DNA of 64,000 nucleotides from Candidatus Zixiibacteriota bacterium (GTDB lineage Bacteria > Zixibacteria > MSB-5A5 > JAABVY01): positions 45,000 to 108,999 of the forward strand of contig DSEQ01000007.1 of the NCBI GenBank assembly GCA_011056555.1, given 5' to 3'. The translations under genes and the position numbers were made by a program. Shown in pieces: positions 32,625 to 40,602 of the stretch. The notes below the pieces were generated by a model that saw nothing but the letters and a program-made list of their open reading frames with translations, ran no database searches and was not told where the DNA came from. How positions within the stretch are numbered: position 1 is the stretch's first letter; every line of letters begins with the position of its first letter.

Positions 32625-33749
32625 TCAACCTTTTAATATTGCCTTTATAATAACCTCGGTACCCTTGAGCTCATTTTCTGCAAGCTTCAGATTTTTTTGG
32701 GCCCGCTCAAAGTCGGGATTGACAGACAGCGCCTTCTTGTACTCCTCAACCGCCTTTTCATGGATGTACCTTCCCAGCAGGGTAAAGGCTACGGCCAGTT
32801 CATAATGCAGGTCAGGGTAATGCGGATTGTTGCTCAGGGCGTTCTGCAAACTTTTTATTCTCCTCGTGATCATTTTTTCATTCAGCCTGCCGGTGCCGAG
32901 CATGAATTTGAGATAGAAGCTGGATGACTCAGCATCCTTTTTCTGGCGGCGTTTTTCGCGGCAGGTCAGGAATTTGGCGAAGGCCTTCTCCAGGTTGCCC
33001 TGTTCAAAGAATTTCTGGCCCTCCAGAAAATCCTGGTCCACGATATCCGGCATAATTACGCTGGCTTTTTCGAGGGCCTTACCGGTCATCTCCTCCTGGT
33101 TGGTGAAAAGGTTAAAGTCCTCTCTCCGGATGGCATTGAGAATATATGCCATCGCCTGATTGAGGTAGGCCTCACCGTAATATATATTGAGCTTGAGGGC
33201 TTCATCGAATTCGATAACCGCGCGTTTGCAGGAGTCGAGCGCCAGGAAAGACTCCCCCAGATGATTTCTGTAGTCGGCATAACCCGGACGAAGTTCCACC
33301 GCTCTGGAAAATGACTGGCAGGCATCTTTGAATTTATTCAATGAAAACTGCACCACCCCGAGACTCAGGAAGCCTTCATGGAATTCGGGATCAAGTTCGA
33401 CCGCTCTCTCGAGGAGCTTGATCGATTCATGGTACATGCGCTTATAATATAGCGCCTGCCCCAGGTAATGCAGGTTTCCGGGATCAGTTATTTCGGATGA
33501 TTTCTGGTAGAGGTCGATAAGCTGTTCCAGTTCCCGCTTTTTATCCTCGTGGGTAGAATTAACCAGTTTCTTGAGATCATCGTTCTTAATACCTGCATCA
33601 AATGTTTCTTCAAAGGTCTCCAGTAGTTCACCATTGGAGAACAGCGAGGTCAATACCCTTCTGCCGTGATCGTCATTAACGGTCTGGATCAGGTATTCCT
33701 TATCACCTGTTGCCAGACGGGTATTGAGCTTGAATGCTTGCTGGGTCAT
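32625..33749 (-). CDS. TPR-repeat protein of the exopolysaccharide operon
   Basis: 374 aa, at least six tetratricopeptide repeats (for example HYLGQALYYKRMYHESIKLL and GFLSLGVVQFSLNKFKDA). There is no signal peptide or membrane span, so it is likely a cytoplasmic scaffold. It overlaps the Wzz gene by 4 bp and is followed after 4 bp by the tyrosine kinase, so it probably bridges these two in the assembly complex. TPR proteins often occur in exosortase-linked exopolysaccharide clusters. The N-terminal 90 residues (LNTRLATGDKEYLIQTVND) lack repeats and are not recognised. Confidence 0.82.
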   Translation of the reverse strand: MTQQAFKLNTRLATGDKEYLIQTVNDDHGRRVLTSLFSNGELLETFEETFDAGIKNDDLKKLVNSTHEDKKRELEQLIDLYQKSSEITDPGNLHYLGQALYYKRMYHESIKLLERAVELDPEFHEGFLSLGVVQFSLNKFKDACQSFSRAVELRPGYADYRNHLGESFLALDSCKRAVIEFDEALKLNIYYGEAYLNQAMAYILNAIRREDFNLFTNQEEMTGKALEKASVIMPDIVDQDFLEGQKFFEQGNLEKAFAKFLTCREKRRQKKDAESSSFYLKFMLGTGRLNEKMITRRIKSLQNALSNNPHYPDLHYELAVAFTLLGRYIHEKAVEEYKKALSVNPDFERAQKNLKLAENELKGTEVIIKAILKG

Positions 33750-35317
33750 GATTCGCTCCCAATTGTTTTTTTATCGGCCGCAACCTTTTTGCCGCTGCGG
33801 ATCGTTCCGGACTTGAACTCTATTTTAGGCACGGTGCCGAGCACCCTGATCCCGAGATGACCTTCGACAGTCTCGATCTTCCTGACCGAGTTGTCTGTGA
33901 CCTCCGCCAGAATAACCGCTCCCGCCCCCAGCAGAAGCCCGAGGGCGAGCCCCATAAGCGTGATCTTGAGGCGGTCGGGATAAAAAGCGGAGATCGGTAC
34001 GAAGGCCGGCTCTATAATTTTATAACGGTTCTCTGCTTCTTCACGGTAGACCTCCATGGCAAGCTGCGAGCCCGTATAATTCTCCAGAAAATTATCGTAC
34101 CAGGCCTTGGCGCGCTCAACCTCCTTCTCCAAAGCGGCCAGCTGCATTTCCGCATCGGGTCCGGTCGAGAAGCTGGCTTTGATATTCTCTTTGCTTCGTT
34201 CAAGCCTGTTTTGTTTATGTATGTAATAGTCGAGTTGAATTTCTGTTAAGATATAATCGGAGATCAGCTCCAGATTCTCCTCACTCAGACCATCATATTT
34301 TTGAGCTGCCACGGAGTCAATCATGTACGCAATTGAATCGATACTGGCGTCAATTGTGCGCCTCTGCATATTCACCTTGGGATCGCGCCAGGTGTATTTC
34401 TCCATCAGCTCGGCCAGATTTGTGGTGCGATCCATCAGAATTCTTCTCTTTACATCCAGCTCCGGGGGAGTCCTGATATCGGCCGGGTCAATCCCCCGGG
34501 AGGTCATCTGGTCTTCGAGAAAATTCAATCTGTCGTTGGCCTCGACTTTGTCGACCAGCTTGATGCGATCCAGTTCCGACTCGATATCTTTCAGATTATC
34601 CTGGGTGGTCAGCCCCCTGTCTATTGTCAATTTCTGATAATCGCGCTTGAATTCCGCCAGCTCTTCTTCTTTTTCGCGCAGTTCCTTCTTGTATATCTGG
34701 GCCTGTGTATTTGAAAATTCGAGGTTTCTGCGCACCGCCAGAAGATCGGCCTGCAGCTTTTCATCAACATATACCTCCGCGATGGTCTGAGCCAGGTCGC
34801 GGGCCATGACCGGATCCTGATGTTCGGCAGTAATACGGATCATGTTTTCGCTTATAAAACTTACCCCAATGTTTTTCCTCAGATCTTCAATCAGGGCGCG
34901 GTAGGCCAGTTCCCGGGCAGGCACATCGGGAACATGCGTTCTCATTTCTACGGCATTTTGAAGGATTTCCGGATTTCCATCCAGCCCCAGGCGGCTGATC
35001 AGCTTCCCCAGATGAGCGCCGGATGTTACAAGCCCGCGGGTCTCATTCATTTCACGGTTGACCTGCCGGTCGCTCTTGCGGTAGTTGTCGCCAAATTCCC
35101 CGGGGATCACACGCGCCAGCTCACCTGAAACCAGGCTGCTCTGGCTCGTCAGGATCACTGCGCTGGATTCATAGCGCGGACTCATCAAATAGCTCCCGGC
35201 ATAGCTGATTGCGGTGATCAGGAACAGGGGCAGGATTAAGAGCCATTTCCGCCTGTCTATAACCTGCCTGAATTCACGCAGATCTATCTGTCTTTCCTGA
35301 AGATATGTGTCTCTCAT
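33746..35317 (-). CDS. Wzz-domain chain-length determinant protein
   Basis: A 523-aa inner-membrane protein. An N-terminal cytoplasmic helix (DLREFRQVIDRRKWLL) is followed by a first span (about 26-44), a long periplasmic coiled-coil-rich part (60-440) with DQMTSRGIDPADIRTPPELD, and a second span near 458-482 (ITLMGLALGLLLGAGAVILA), then a short cytoplasmic tail. It is expected to set polymer length and activate the tyrosine kinase. It lacks the kinase domain found in Wzc. The start lies 6 bp after the SLBB export gene stop. Confidence 0.9.
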   Translation of the reverse strand: MRDTYLQERQIDLREFRQVIDRRKWLLILPLFLITAISYAGSYLMSPRYESSAVILTSQSSLVSGELARVIPGEFGDNYRKSDRQVNREMNETRGLVTSGAHLGKLISRLGLDGNPEILQNAVEMRTHVPDVPARELAYRALIEDLRKNIGVSFISENMIRITAEHQDPVMARDLAQTIAEVYVDEKLQADLLAVRRNLEFSNTQAQIYKKELREKEEELAEFKRDYQKLTIDRGLTTQDNLKDIESELDRIKLVDKVEANDRLNFLEDQMTSRGIDPADIRTPPELDVKRRILMDRTTNLAELMEKYTWRDPKVNMQRRTIDASIDSIAYMIDSVAAQKYDGLSEENLELISDYILTEIQLDYYIHKQNRLERSKENIKASFSTGPDAEMQLAALEKEVERAKAWYDNFLENYTGSQLAMEVYREEAENRYKIIEPAFVPISAFYPDRLKITLMGLALGLLLGAGAVILAEVTDNSVRKIETVEGHLGIRVLGTVPKIEFKSGTIRSGKKVAADKKTIGSES

Positions 35318-35323
35318 AATTAT

Positions 35324-36298
35324 TTATTCAGAAAACCTGTCTATCAGCAGATAGGTTGATACCACTGTTCCGAAGATACCGACAAAATCCCGGACACGTC
35401 CCCAGGTTCCCCAGAACCCGCCTTCGTCGGTCGGAATCAGGATCGTATCCTCGGGACGAAGCGTGTAGCGGGGGGGTGTGCCCTTTTCCGATCGCTTCTC
35501 AATATCAACTATTATAACATTCGAATAGGGATCCTGTTTGTTAAAAATTTTGACTTTGCCCAGATCTGCATCCGGCGTCGGACCGCCGGCAAGCGCGATC
35601 GCATCGAGACAATCCATGTTCTCTTCCAGGGTGATGGTGCCTGGAGCACCGACCCGGCCAATAACATAGACAATATTCTTGCGTTCCGTGGCTGCTGCCT
35701 TACTGGGAAGACCGGGACCTGATGCGGAGGAGGCCCGTTTGACCTCAACAATATCCTCCGGGTATAATTCGGGGTATCTGGAAGGATCACCCTCTGCGAT
35801 AAGGTTGGCCAGGTTAACATTCACGATTTCGCCCTTATTTACGGAGCCGCGGATAATGACCACATTGGAAAGATCACCCTGCTCCGTGACTCCCCCGGCT
35901 TCCTTAATCAATTCCCAGACATTAGGCATCTCCTCGAAGGCATATTTGCCCGGACTCAGTACGTGTCCTGTAATGAATACTTTTTGCGAATTATACTGCA
36001 GTACCTCCACCGTGGCCTGCGAAATCTGTTTATTATATCTCGACACCTGATCTCCGATTTTGGTTGCCAGTTCCTGGGGGGTAAGCCCGGCGGCGGTGAC
36101 CTCGCCGATGACCGACAAAGTGATCTTACCATCCTGGCGCACTGAGACCACCTGGTTTAAAGCGGGGTCCTGCCAGAATGATATCTTTAAAACATCTTCG
36201 GGTCCTATTTTATATTGCTGCGCGGATAGATTTTCGACTGAAAACAGGAGAATGTGTGTCGCGATTACGGCTAAGCCGATTAGTTTCAAGCGTTTCAT
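35324..36298 (-). CDS. Polysaccharide export protein (Wza/SLBB)
   Basis: 324 aa; AAAAAGGAG ribosome site. Signal peptide 1-26 (MKRLKLIGLAVIATHILLFS, cleavage likely at SAQ-Q). The Poly_export domain follows: YKIGPEDVLKISFWQDPALN and SVRQDGKITLSVIGEV. Two SLBB domains follow (KVFITGHVLSPGKYAFEEMP and IVYVIGRVGAPGTITLEE). The C-terminus has a hydrophobic helix (VGIFGTVVSTYLLI). It should form the outer-membrane or periplasmic channel for the polymer. There is no lipobox Cys, unlike Wza. It is the first gene of the minus-strand operon, with a good promoter at 36327-36354. Confidence 0.92.
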   Translation of the reverse strand: MKRLKLIGLAVIATHILLFSVENLSAQQYKIGPEDVLKISFWQDPALNQVVSVRQDGKITLSVIGEVTAAGLTPQELATKIGDQVSRYNKQISQATVEVLQYNSQKVFITGHVLSPGKYAFEEMPNVWELIKEAGGVTEQGDLSNVVIIRGSVNKGEIVNVNLANLIAEGDPSRYPELYPEDIVEVKRASSASGPGLPSKAAATERKNIVYVIGRVGAPGTITLEENMDCLDAIALAGGPTPDADLGKVKIFNKQDPYSNVIIVDIEKRSEKGTPPRYTLRPEDTILIPTDEGGFWGTWGRVRDFVGIFGTVVSTYLLIDRFSE

Positions 36299-36326
36299 CT
36301 AAACTCCTTTTTAGATTTATCGGCTT

Positions 36327-36354
36327 AATATAGGCCTGATTTACGCAATGTAAA
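36327..36354 (-). promoter_or_regulatory. Promoter of the exopolysaccharide operon
   Basis: On the minus strand TTTACA (36349-36354), a 16-bp spacer, then TATATT (36327-36332), 29 bp upstream of the export-gene ATG. Each box matches five of six consensus bases. Confidence 0.65.
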
Positions 36355-36535
36355 GTAAAAAAACCGATTTGAGAACATTAAAAATCAAACAAATCGATAT
36401 AATTTGGAATAAGAGCGATATAGGGGCTGCAATCACCTTAAAAGCCTGTTTATGAGCAGGAGGAGAAGGGCGCATTTTACTGAAATAAGGTCATTGTTTA
36501 GATGGTCGAAAAAGGGCCAGAATGGTAAAAAGATA

Positions 36536-36564
36536 TTGACTTGGGTCGAAAAAAATTGTATAGA
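36536..36564 (+). promoter_or_regulatory. Promoter of tRNA-Phe
   Basis: TTGACT (36536-36541), 17-bp spacer, TATAGA (36559-36564), 11 bp before the tRNA. The rest of the 36299-36535 gap is AT-rich with no gene. Confidence 0.75.
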
Positions 36565-36575
36565 GTTGATTCACT

Positions 36576-36648
<73 letters not shown>

Positions 36649-36854
36649 TATTTTTATGCCAACAGCTAAGACCTGAGCTGTATCCACAGCATCATTTGCC
36701 CCTCTCTGAAAAAAATGACAAAAAGGTTGACTTTGGTTCATGTGTACATATGTATGGATTCAGCGGACAAGCACTAAAATGAAACCGACACCCTCAGAGT
36801 TCGCAATATGTGAGCATTCAAGATTTTTAACATTTTTCTTGGAGGGATATTCCT

Positions 36855-37685
36855 ATGCGGAAGAAATTATGTTTGATTGCTGTAACAACCATCGCTGTAT
36901 TTTTTGCACTGAACCTTACTGATTCAAATGCAGAATACATCTGTGGTGATGCCAACGACGATGGATCGCTAAACGTCAGCGATGCAATTTACATTGCTAA
37001 CTATGTCTTCGTTGGCGGTCCAGTTCCAGATCCGAATTGTTGTGAATCTGATTGCCCGCCGACTGTCACAGATATAGATGGCAACACATATTTTACGGTA
37101 GAGGTCGGCGATCAGTGCTGGATGGCCCAGAATTTGAAAGTGACCCATTATAGTAATGGCGACCCGATTCCAAACGTGACCGACGGTGGTGTATGGGGAG
37201 GACTCACAACGGGGGCCTATTGTGACTATAATAACGAGGCAGGCAATGCTGCCATCTATGGAAGACTCTATAATTGGTATGCAGTGATTGACATCCGTGA
37301 TATAGCGCCAGAAGGCTGGCATGTGCCGACTGATGCCGAATGGAAACAGCTGGAGATTTTTCTCGGCCTTAGTCTGGCAGAAGCCGATGCCGAAGGCTGG
37401 CGAGGTACTGATGAAGGGGGGAAATTGAAGGAAATCGGTATTATGCATTGGGGCTCTCCTAACACGGGAGCTACGAATGAGAGTGGTTTTACCGTGCTTC
37501 CCGCCGGTACTCGATCGGTCAGTGGTAACTTCAGTAATTTAGGGGCAGACGCTCGCTTATGGTCCTCCACTGAAGCCAGTAGTACCGGCGGCGGGTATCG
37601 ATGGCTCGAATACAGTCATTCAGATATTTACCGCTTCAGGTATGTCAAGGGAGGCGGGCTGTCGGTTCGATGTGTCAAGGATTGA
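36855..37685 (+). CDS. Secreted dockerin-like/FISUMP protein, paralogue 1
   Basis: 276 aa; ATG 36855 after GGAGGG. Signal peptide ends near SNA-EY. One dockerin-type calcium-binding half repeat follows (GDANDDGSLNVSDAIYIANY), then Cys-rich DPNCCESDCPPTV and the FISUMP domain (about 70-276). FISUMP marks are DIDGNTYFTVEVGDQCWMA, GRLYNWYAV, GWHVPTDAEWKQLE and GGGLSVRCVKD. FISUMP is a C-type-lectin-like domain first seen as a major paralogous family in Fibrobacter; function is unknown, with cell-surface binding often guessed. It shares more of its FISUMP part with paralogue 3 than with paralogue 2 (for example LAEADAEGWRGTDEGGKLKE). Confidence 0.88.
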   Translation: MRKKLCLIAVTTIAVFFALNLTDSNAEYICGDANDDGSLNVSDAIYIANYVFVGGPVPDPNCCESDCPPTVTDIDGNTYFTVEVGDQCWMAQNLKVTHYSNGDPIPNVTDGGVWGGLTTGAYCDYNNEAGNAAIYGRLYNWYAVIDIRDIAPEGWHVPTDAEWKQLEIFLGLSLAEADAEGWRGTDEGGKLKEIGIMHWGSPNTGATNESGFTVLPAGTRSVSGNFSNLGADARLWSSTEASSTGGGYRWLEYSHSDIYRFRYVKGGGLSVRCVKD

Positions 37686-37830
37686 TGGGTCGTCTTAGAA
37701 GAACCATAGTGGCTGAAAAATAGCGAATAGTTTAGTCCCGGGCAGGGTCCGTGATCAAATCCGGATCCGGGTGAAAATCCAAAACATCGATTAAAATGTT
37801 GAATATTTGAGCTTTATCGCTATATTATAA

Positions 37831-38075
37831 GTGCCAACCTGAATGATTTATCGCAGATGAAATCGCCCCTATGTCTGCCAAGAATAGGATAGTGGTATGT
37901 CAAAGAACCTATATCTGTTCGTATTTGTAGGCGTGGCTGCGATGATCTGCCTTGCCGCAACTGCCGCCAATAGCGAGTATGTCTGTGGTGATGCCAACGA
38001 CGATGGCACGCTCAATGTCAGCGATGCAGTTTTTATTATCAATCATGTCTTTATCGGTGGGCCGGCACCTGACCC
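37831..38075 (+). repeat. 245-bp direct repeat, copy A (5' UTR, signal peptide and dockerin of paralogue 2)
   Basis: From GTGCCAACCTGAATG to the GACCC that ends the dockerin loop, this block matches 38818-39062 with only scattered substitutions and no length change. It covers 66 bp of leader and the first 179 bp of coding sequence. Confidence 0.9.
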
Positions 38076-38691
38076 CAACTGCTGCTCCGATTGCCCGCCT
38101 ACTATGACTGATTATGATGGCAATGTCTATCAGACTGTGCAAATTGGTGATCAATGCTGGATGATGGAAAACCTTAAAGTCACCCATTATCGTAATGGTG
38201 ACCCTGTACCTGATGTAACCGTGGATGCTGACTGGGAGGCATTGATAACCGGGGCATACTGTGAATACAATAATGATGGAGGGTACGTTGAGGTTTACGG
38301 AAGGCTTTACAACTTCTATGCCATCGAGGACAGTCGAAACTTGGCCCCGGAGGGTTGGCATGTACCGACGGATGCTGAGTGGTTGGCTTTGATTAATTAT
38401 CTCGGCGGCGAGTCGGTAGCGGGAGGAAAGATGAAGGAGGCCGGAACAGAACATTGGGCTCCTCCCAACGACGGGGCCACTAATGAAAGTGGATTTACAG
38501 CATTGCCCGCAGGCGCTCGCAATAGTGTCGGCACCTTCTACAATCTTGGCAGCAGTACAACTTTCTGGACCGCCGATGAGAACAAGAGCAACGTGGCATG
38601 GTTTTGGGTAATTTATTATAGCAATCCGGATATATATAGCAATTATTGTTACAAGGCCGCTGGTTTTTCGATCCGCTGCCTTAAGGACTGA
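37897..38691 (+). CDS. Secreted dockerin-like/FISUMP protein, paralogue 2
   Basis: 264 aa; ATG 37897 with AGGATAG upstream. Signal peptide MSKNLYLFVFVGVAAMICLA (cleavage likely after AANS). One dockerin half repeat (GDANDDGTLNVSDAVFIINH) is followed by a CCSDCPPT joint and a FISUMP domain ending GFSIRCLKD. The FISUMP part lacks the LAEADAxGxRGTDEGG insertion of paralogues 1 and 3, having LGGESVAGGKMKEAG instead. The leader, signal peptide and dockerin are nearly identical in DNA to paralogue 3, while the FISUMP domains differ strongly, so the boundary lies exactly at the module joint. Confidence 0.88.
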   Translation: MSKNLYLFVFVGVAAMICLAATAANSEYVCGDANDDGTLNVSDAVFIINHVFIGGPAPDPNCCSDCPPTMTDYDGNVYQTVQIGDQCWMMENLKVTHYRNGDPVPDVTVDADWEALITGAYCEYNNDGGYVEVYGRLYNFYAIEDSRNLAPEGWHVPTDAEWLALINYLGGESVAGGKMKEAGTEHWAPPNDGATNESGFTALPAGARNSVGTFYNLGSSTTFWTADENKSNVAWFWVIYYSNPDIYSNYCYKAAGFSIRCLKD

Positions 38692-38817
38692 CGGATTTTT
38701 TGCCTGTTAATTCCCGGTGTTACTGTCGTGGAAAGAGATGAATAGCCCCGAATGACAAGACGATTATAAGATCTGATTAGAAGGGCTGCATATCGAGAGC
38801 AAATTTATATTAGATAA

Positions 38818-39062
38818 GTGCCAACCTGAATGATTTATCGCAGATGAAATCGCCCCCATATCTGCCAAAAATAGGATAGTGGTATGTCAAAGAACCTATA
38901 TCTGTTCGTATTTGTAGTCGTGGCTGCGATGATCTGCCTTGCCGCGACTGCCGCCAATAGCGAGTATGTCTGTGGTGATGCCAACGACGATGGCACGCTC
39001 AATGTCAGCGATGCAGTTTTTATTATCACTCATGTTTTTATCGGTGGGCCGGCACCCGACCC
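38818..39062 (+). repeat. 245-bp direct repeat, copy B (5' UTR, signal peptide and dockerin of paralogue 3)
   Basis: Second copy of the block at 37831-38075. The match includes the untranslated leader, pointing to recent duplication or gene conversion that carries the promoter-proximal module. Confidence 0.9.
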
Positions 39063-39831
39063 CTGGGAATCGGGTGAGGTTAACTGTGATGGCGCTTTGA
39101 ATATCTCTGATGCTGTCCGGCTGATAAATTACGTTTTCAAAGCAGGCTATGCCCCGTGCGATACCGACGGCGATGGAATTCCAGACTGTGGCTTTTATTG
39201 CCCGCCTACTGTTACCGATTATGATGGCAATGTTTACCATACAGTGCTAATAGGAGATCAATGCTGGATGATGGATAATCTGAAGGTTACACATTATAGC
39301 AATGGCGATCCTATACCAAATGTAACAGATAGCGCGGAATGGGAAGGTCTGACTACAGGAGCATATTGCAACTATAATAACGATGAGGGTAATGTTGCCA
39401 TTTATGGCAGGTTATATAACTGGTATGCGGTAGATGACAGCCGCAACATAGCCCCTGTAGGCTGGCATGTCCCCAGTGATGCGGAGTTGAAACAATTGGA
39501 GATGTATCTTGGTATGAGCCGGGCTGAGGCCGATGCCACCGGTTTGCGCGGGACTGATGAAGGCGGCAAATTAAAAGAGGCAGGCACAACCCATTGGTAT
39601 GCACCAGATACTGGCGGTACTAATGAAAGTGGCTTTTCCGCCTTGCCCGGTGGGTGCCGCTACATCGGTGGTACCTTCGGCGATATGGGTAACTTCGCTT
39701 ACTTCTGGTCATCTCCGGAGAGCAGTAGTAACCGCGCATGGCTCCGACTCCTGTATTACGGCAGTTCGTATGTCTTCCGCTTCAGCGGCGATAAGCGCTA
39801 CGGTTTTTCTGTTCGTTGTGTCCGGGATTAG
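38884..39831 (+). CDS. Secreted dockerin-like/FISUMP protein, paralogue 3 (two dockerin repeats)
   Basis: 315 aa. The signal peptide and first dockerin repeat (GDANDDGTLNVSDAVFIITH) are almost the same DNA as paralogue 2. A second dockerin repeat follows, absent from the other two (VNCDGALNISDAVRLINYVF, then DTDGDGIPDCGF), making a complete two-repeat dockerin. The FISUMP domain resembles paralogue 1 (GRLYNWYAVDDSRNIAPVGW; MSRAEADATGLRGTDEGGKL) rather than paralogue 2. The gene is therefore a mosaic of a paralogue-2 front and a paralogue-1-like back. It is expected outside the cell. Confidence 0.88.
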   Translation: MSKNLYLFVFVVVAAMICLAATAANSEYVCGDANDDGTLNVSDAVFIITHVFIGGPAPDPWESGEVNCDGALNISDAVRLINYVFKAGYAPCDTDGDGIPDCGFYCPPTVTDYDGNVYHTVLIGDQCWMMDNLKVTHYSNGDPIPNVTDSAEWEGLTTGAYCNYNNDEGNVAIYGRLYNWYAVDDSRNIAPVGWHVPSDAELKQLEMYLGMSRAEADATGLRGTDEGGKLKEAGTTHWYAPDTGGTNESGFSALPGGCRYIGGTFGDMGNFAYFWSSPESSSNRAWLRLLYYGSSYVFRFSGDKRYGFSVRCVRD

Positions 39832-40176
39832 TTGACTATTTGACTGTTTGCCCCGTGGGGCAGGCCATGAGCCGTTGTCCCTGTGTTTTGTTTGGGGAAA
39901 AAGATCGGAAGGAATAGATCGAGTGGCAAATTATCTCACGCGGCAAAGGGGATAGGCGCCTCTATCAAGGCAGTTTTATCCACCGCTGGAATTTATTTCA
40001 TCCCGATAATGGCAATATTTTCCGCATCTGGAAAATCTGTACGCATCAGACACCGAATCCATCCCATTTATAAGCGCTGACAGGGCAGAAACTTATAAGA
40101 TTGATCCGGACATCTTTTCAATGTGGCACAGCTTTTGAAATCAATTTGGGCAGACTGAACAAATTAAGGAGAAGCA
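39832..40176. other. Intergenic region downstream of FISUMP paralogue 3
   Basis: 345 bp. An open frame at 39883-40080 shows no ribosome site, no homology by eye and no domain, and is probably chance. The last 40 bp contain the AAGGAG site of the small gene at 40177. Nothing else is seen. Confidence 0.5.
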
Positions 40177-40350
40177 ATGGGAAAGCTCTTGATTCTGATT
40201 TTAGCGTTGATTTTGGTTCTGGTGATTCTGCCCGGAGACGTCAGAGACTGGTGTGTTATGCAGTTTAATACATTGATGGCCGGAGCTATTGATTCCGGCA
40301 ACGGTGCCTCTTTGGCCAATATTTCAGCAGTAACGTTTCAAATCATTTGA
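40177..40350 (+). CDS. Small membrane or exported peptide
   Basis: 57 aa. The ATG at 40177 has an ideal ribosome site (TAAGGAG, 6 nt spacing). The N-terminus MGKLLILILALILVLVILPG is a strong hydrophobic helix, then a soluble tail (DVRDWCVMQFNTLMAGAIDS and onward) with one Cys. It may be an anchored peptide or a signal peptide with a short secreted product. A terminator lies 118 bp after the stop, so it appears to be a short separate transcript. No family recognised. Confidence 0.6.
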   Translation: MGKLLILILALILVLVILPGDVRDWCVMQFNTLMAGAIDSGNGASLANISAVTFQII

Positions 40351-40467
40351 GAAGATAAAAAAAGCTTAAATTCAATTTATATAAATTACATGTAGCGCTG
40401 ATGGATTCCAGTTATTGACAAGACCTTAATTTGGCGTGCTTTTTTGATGCTTCCCTCCTTTTGTTTG

Positions 40468-40498
40468 AGGCGGATCCCTCCCGATCCGCCTTTATTAT
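40468..40498 (+). terminator. Rho-independent terminator
   Basis: AGGCGGAT (40468-40475), loop CCCTCCCG, ATCCGCCT (40484-40491), then a T-rich tail. It ends the small transcript carrying 40177-40350. Confidence 0.8.
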
Positions 40499-40602
40499 TT
40501 TTCATTACCGACAGAAACCATTAAATCCCCAGGATGTTTAAATCAGGACAGGAACTATATATAGCCATACGGCTTTTGGCCGCTTTTAAAGATTGACATC
40601 GG

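Noticed and set aside
39883..40080. 65-aa open frame
   Set aside because: No ribosome site, no recognisable domain and no signal; probably chance.
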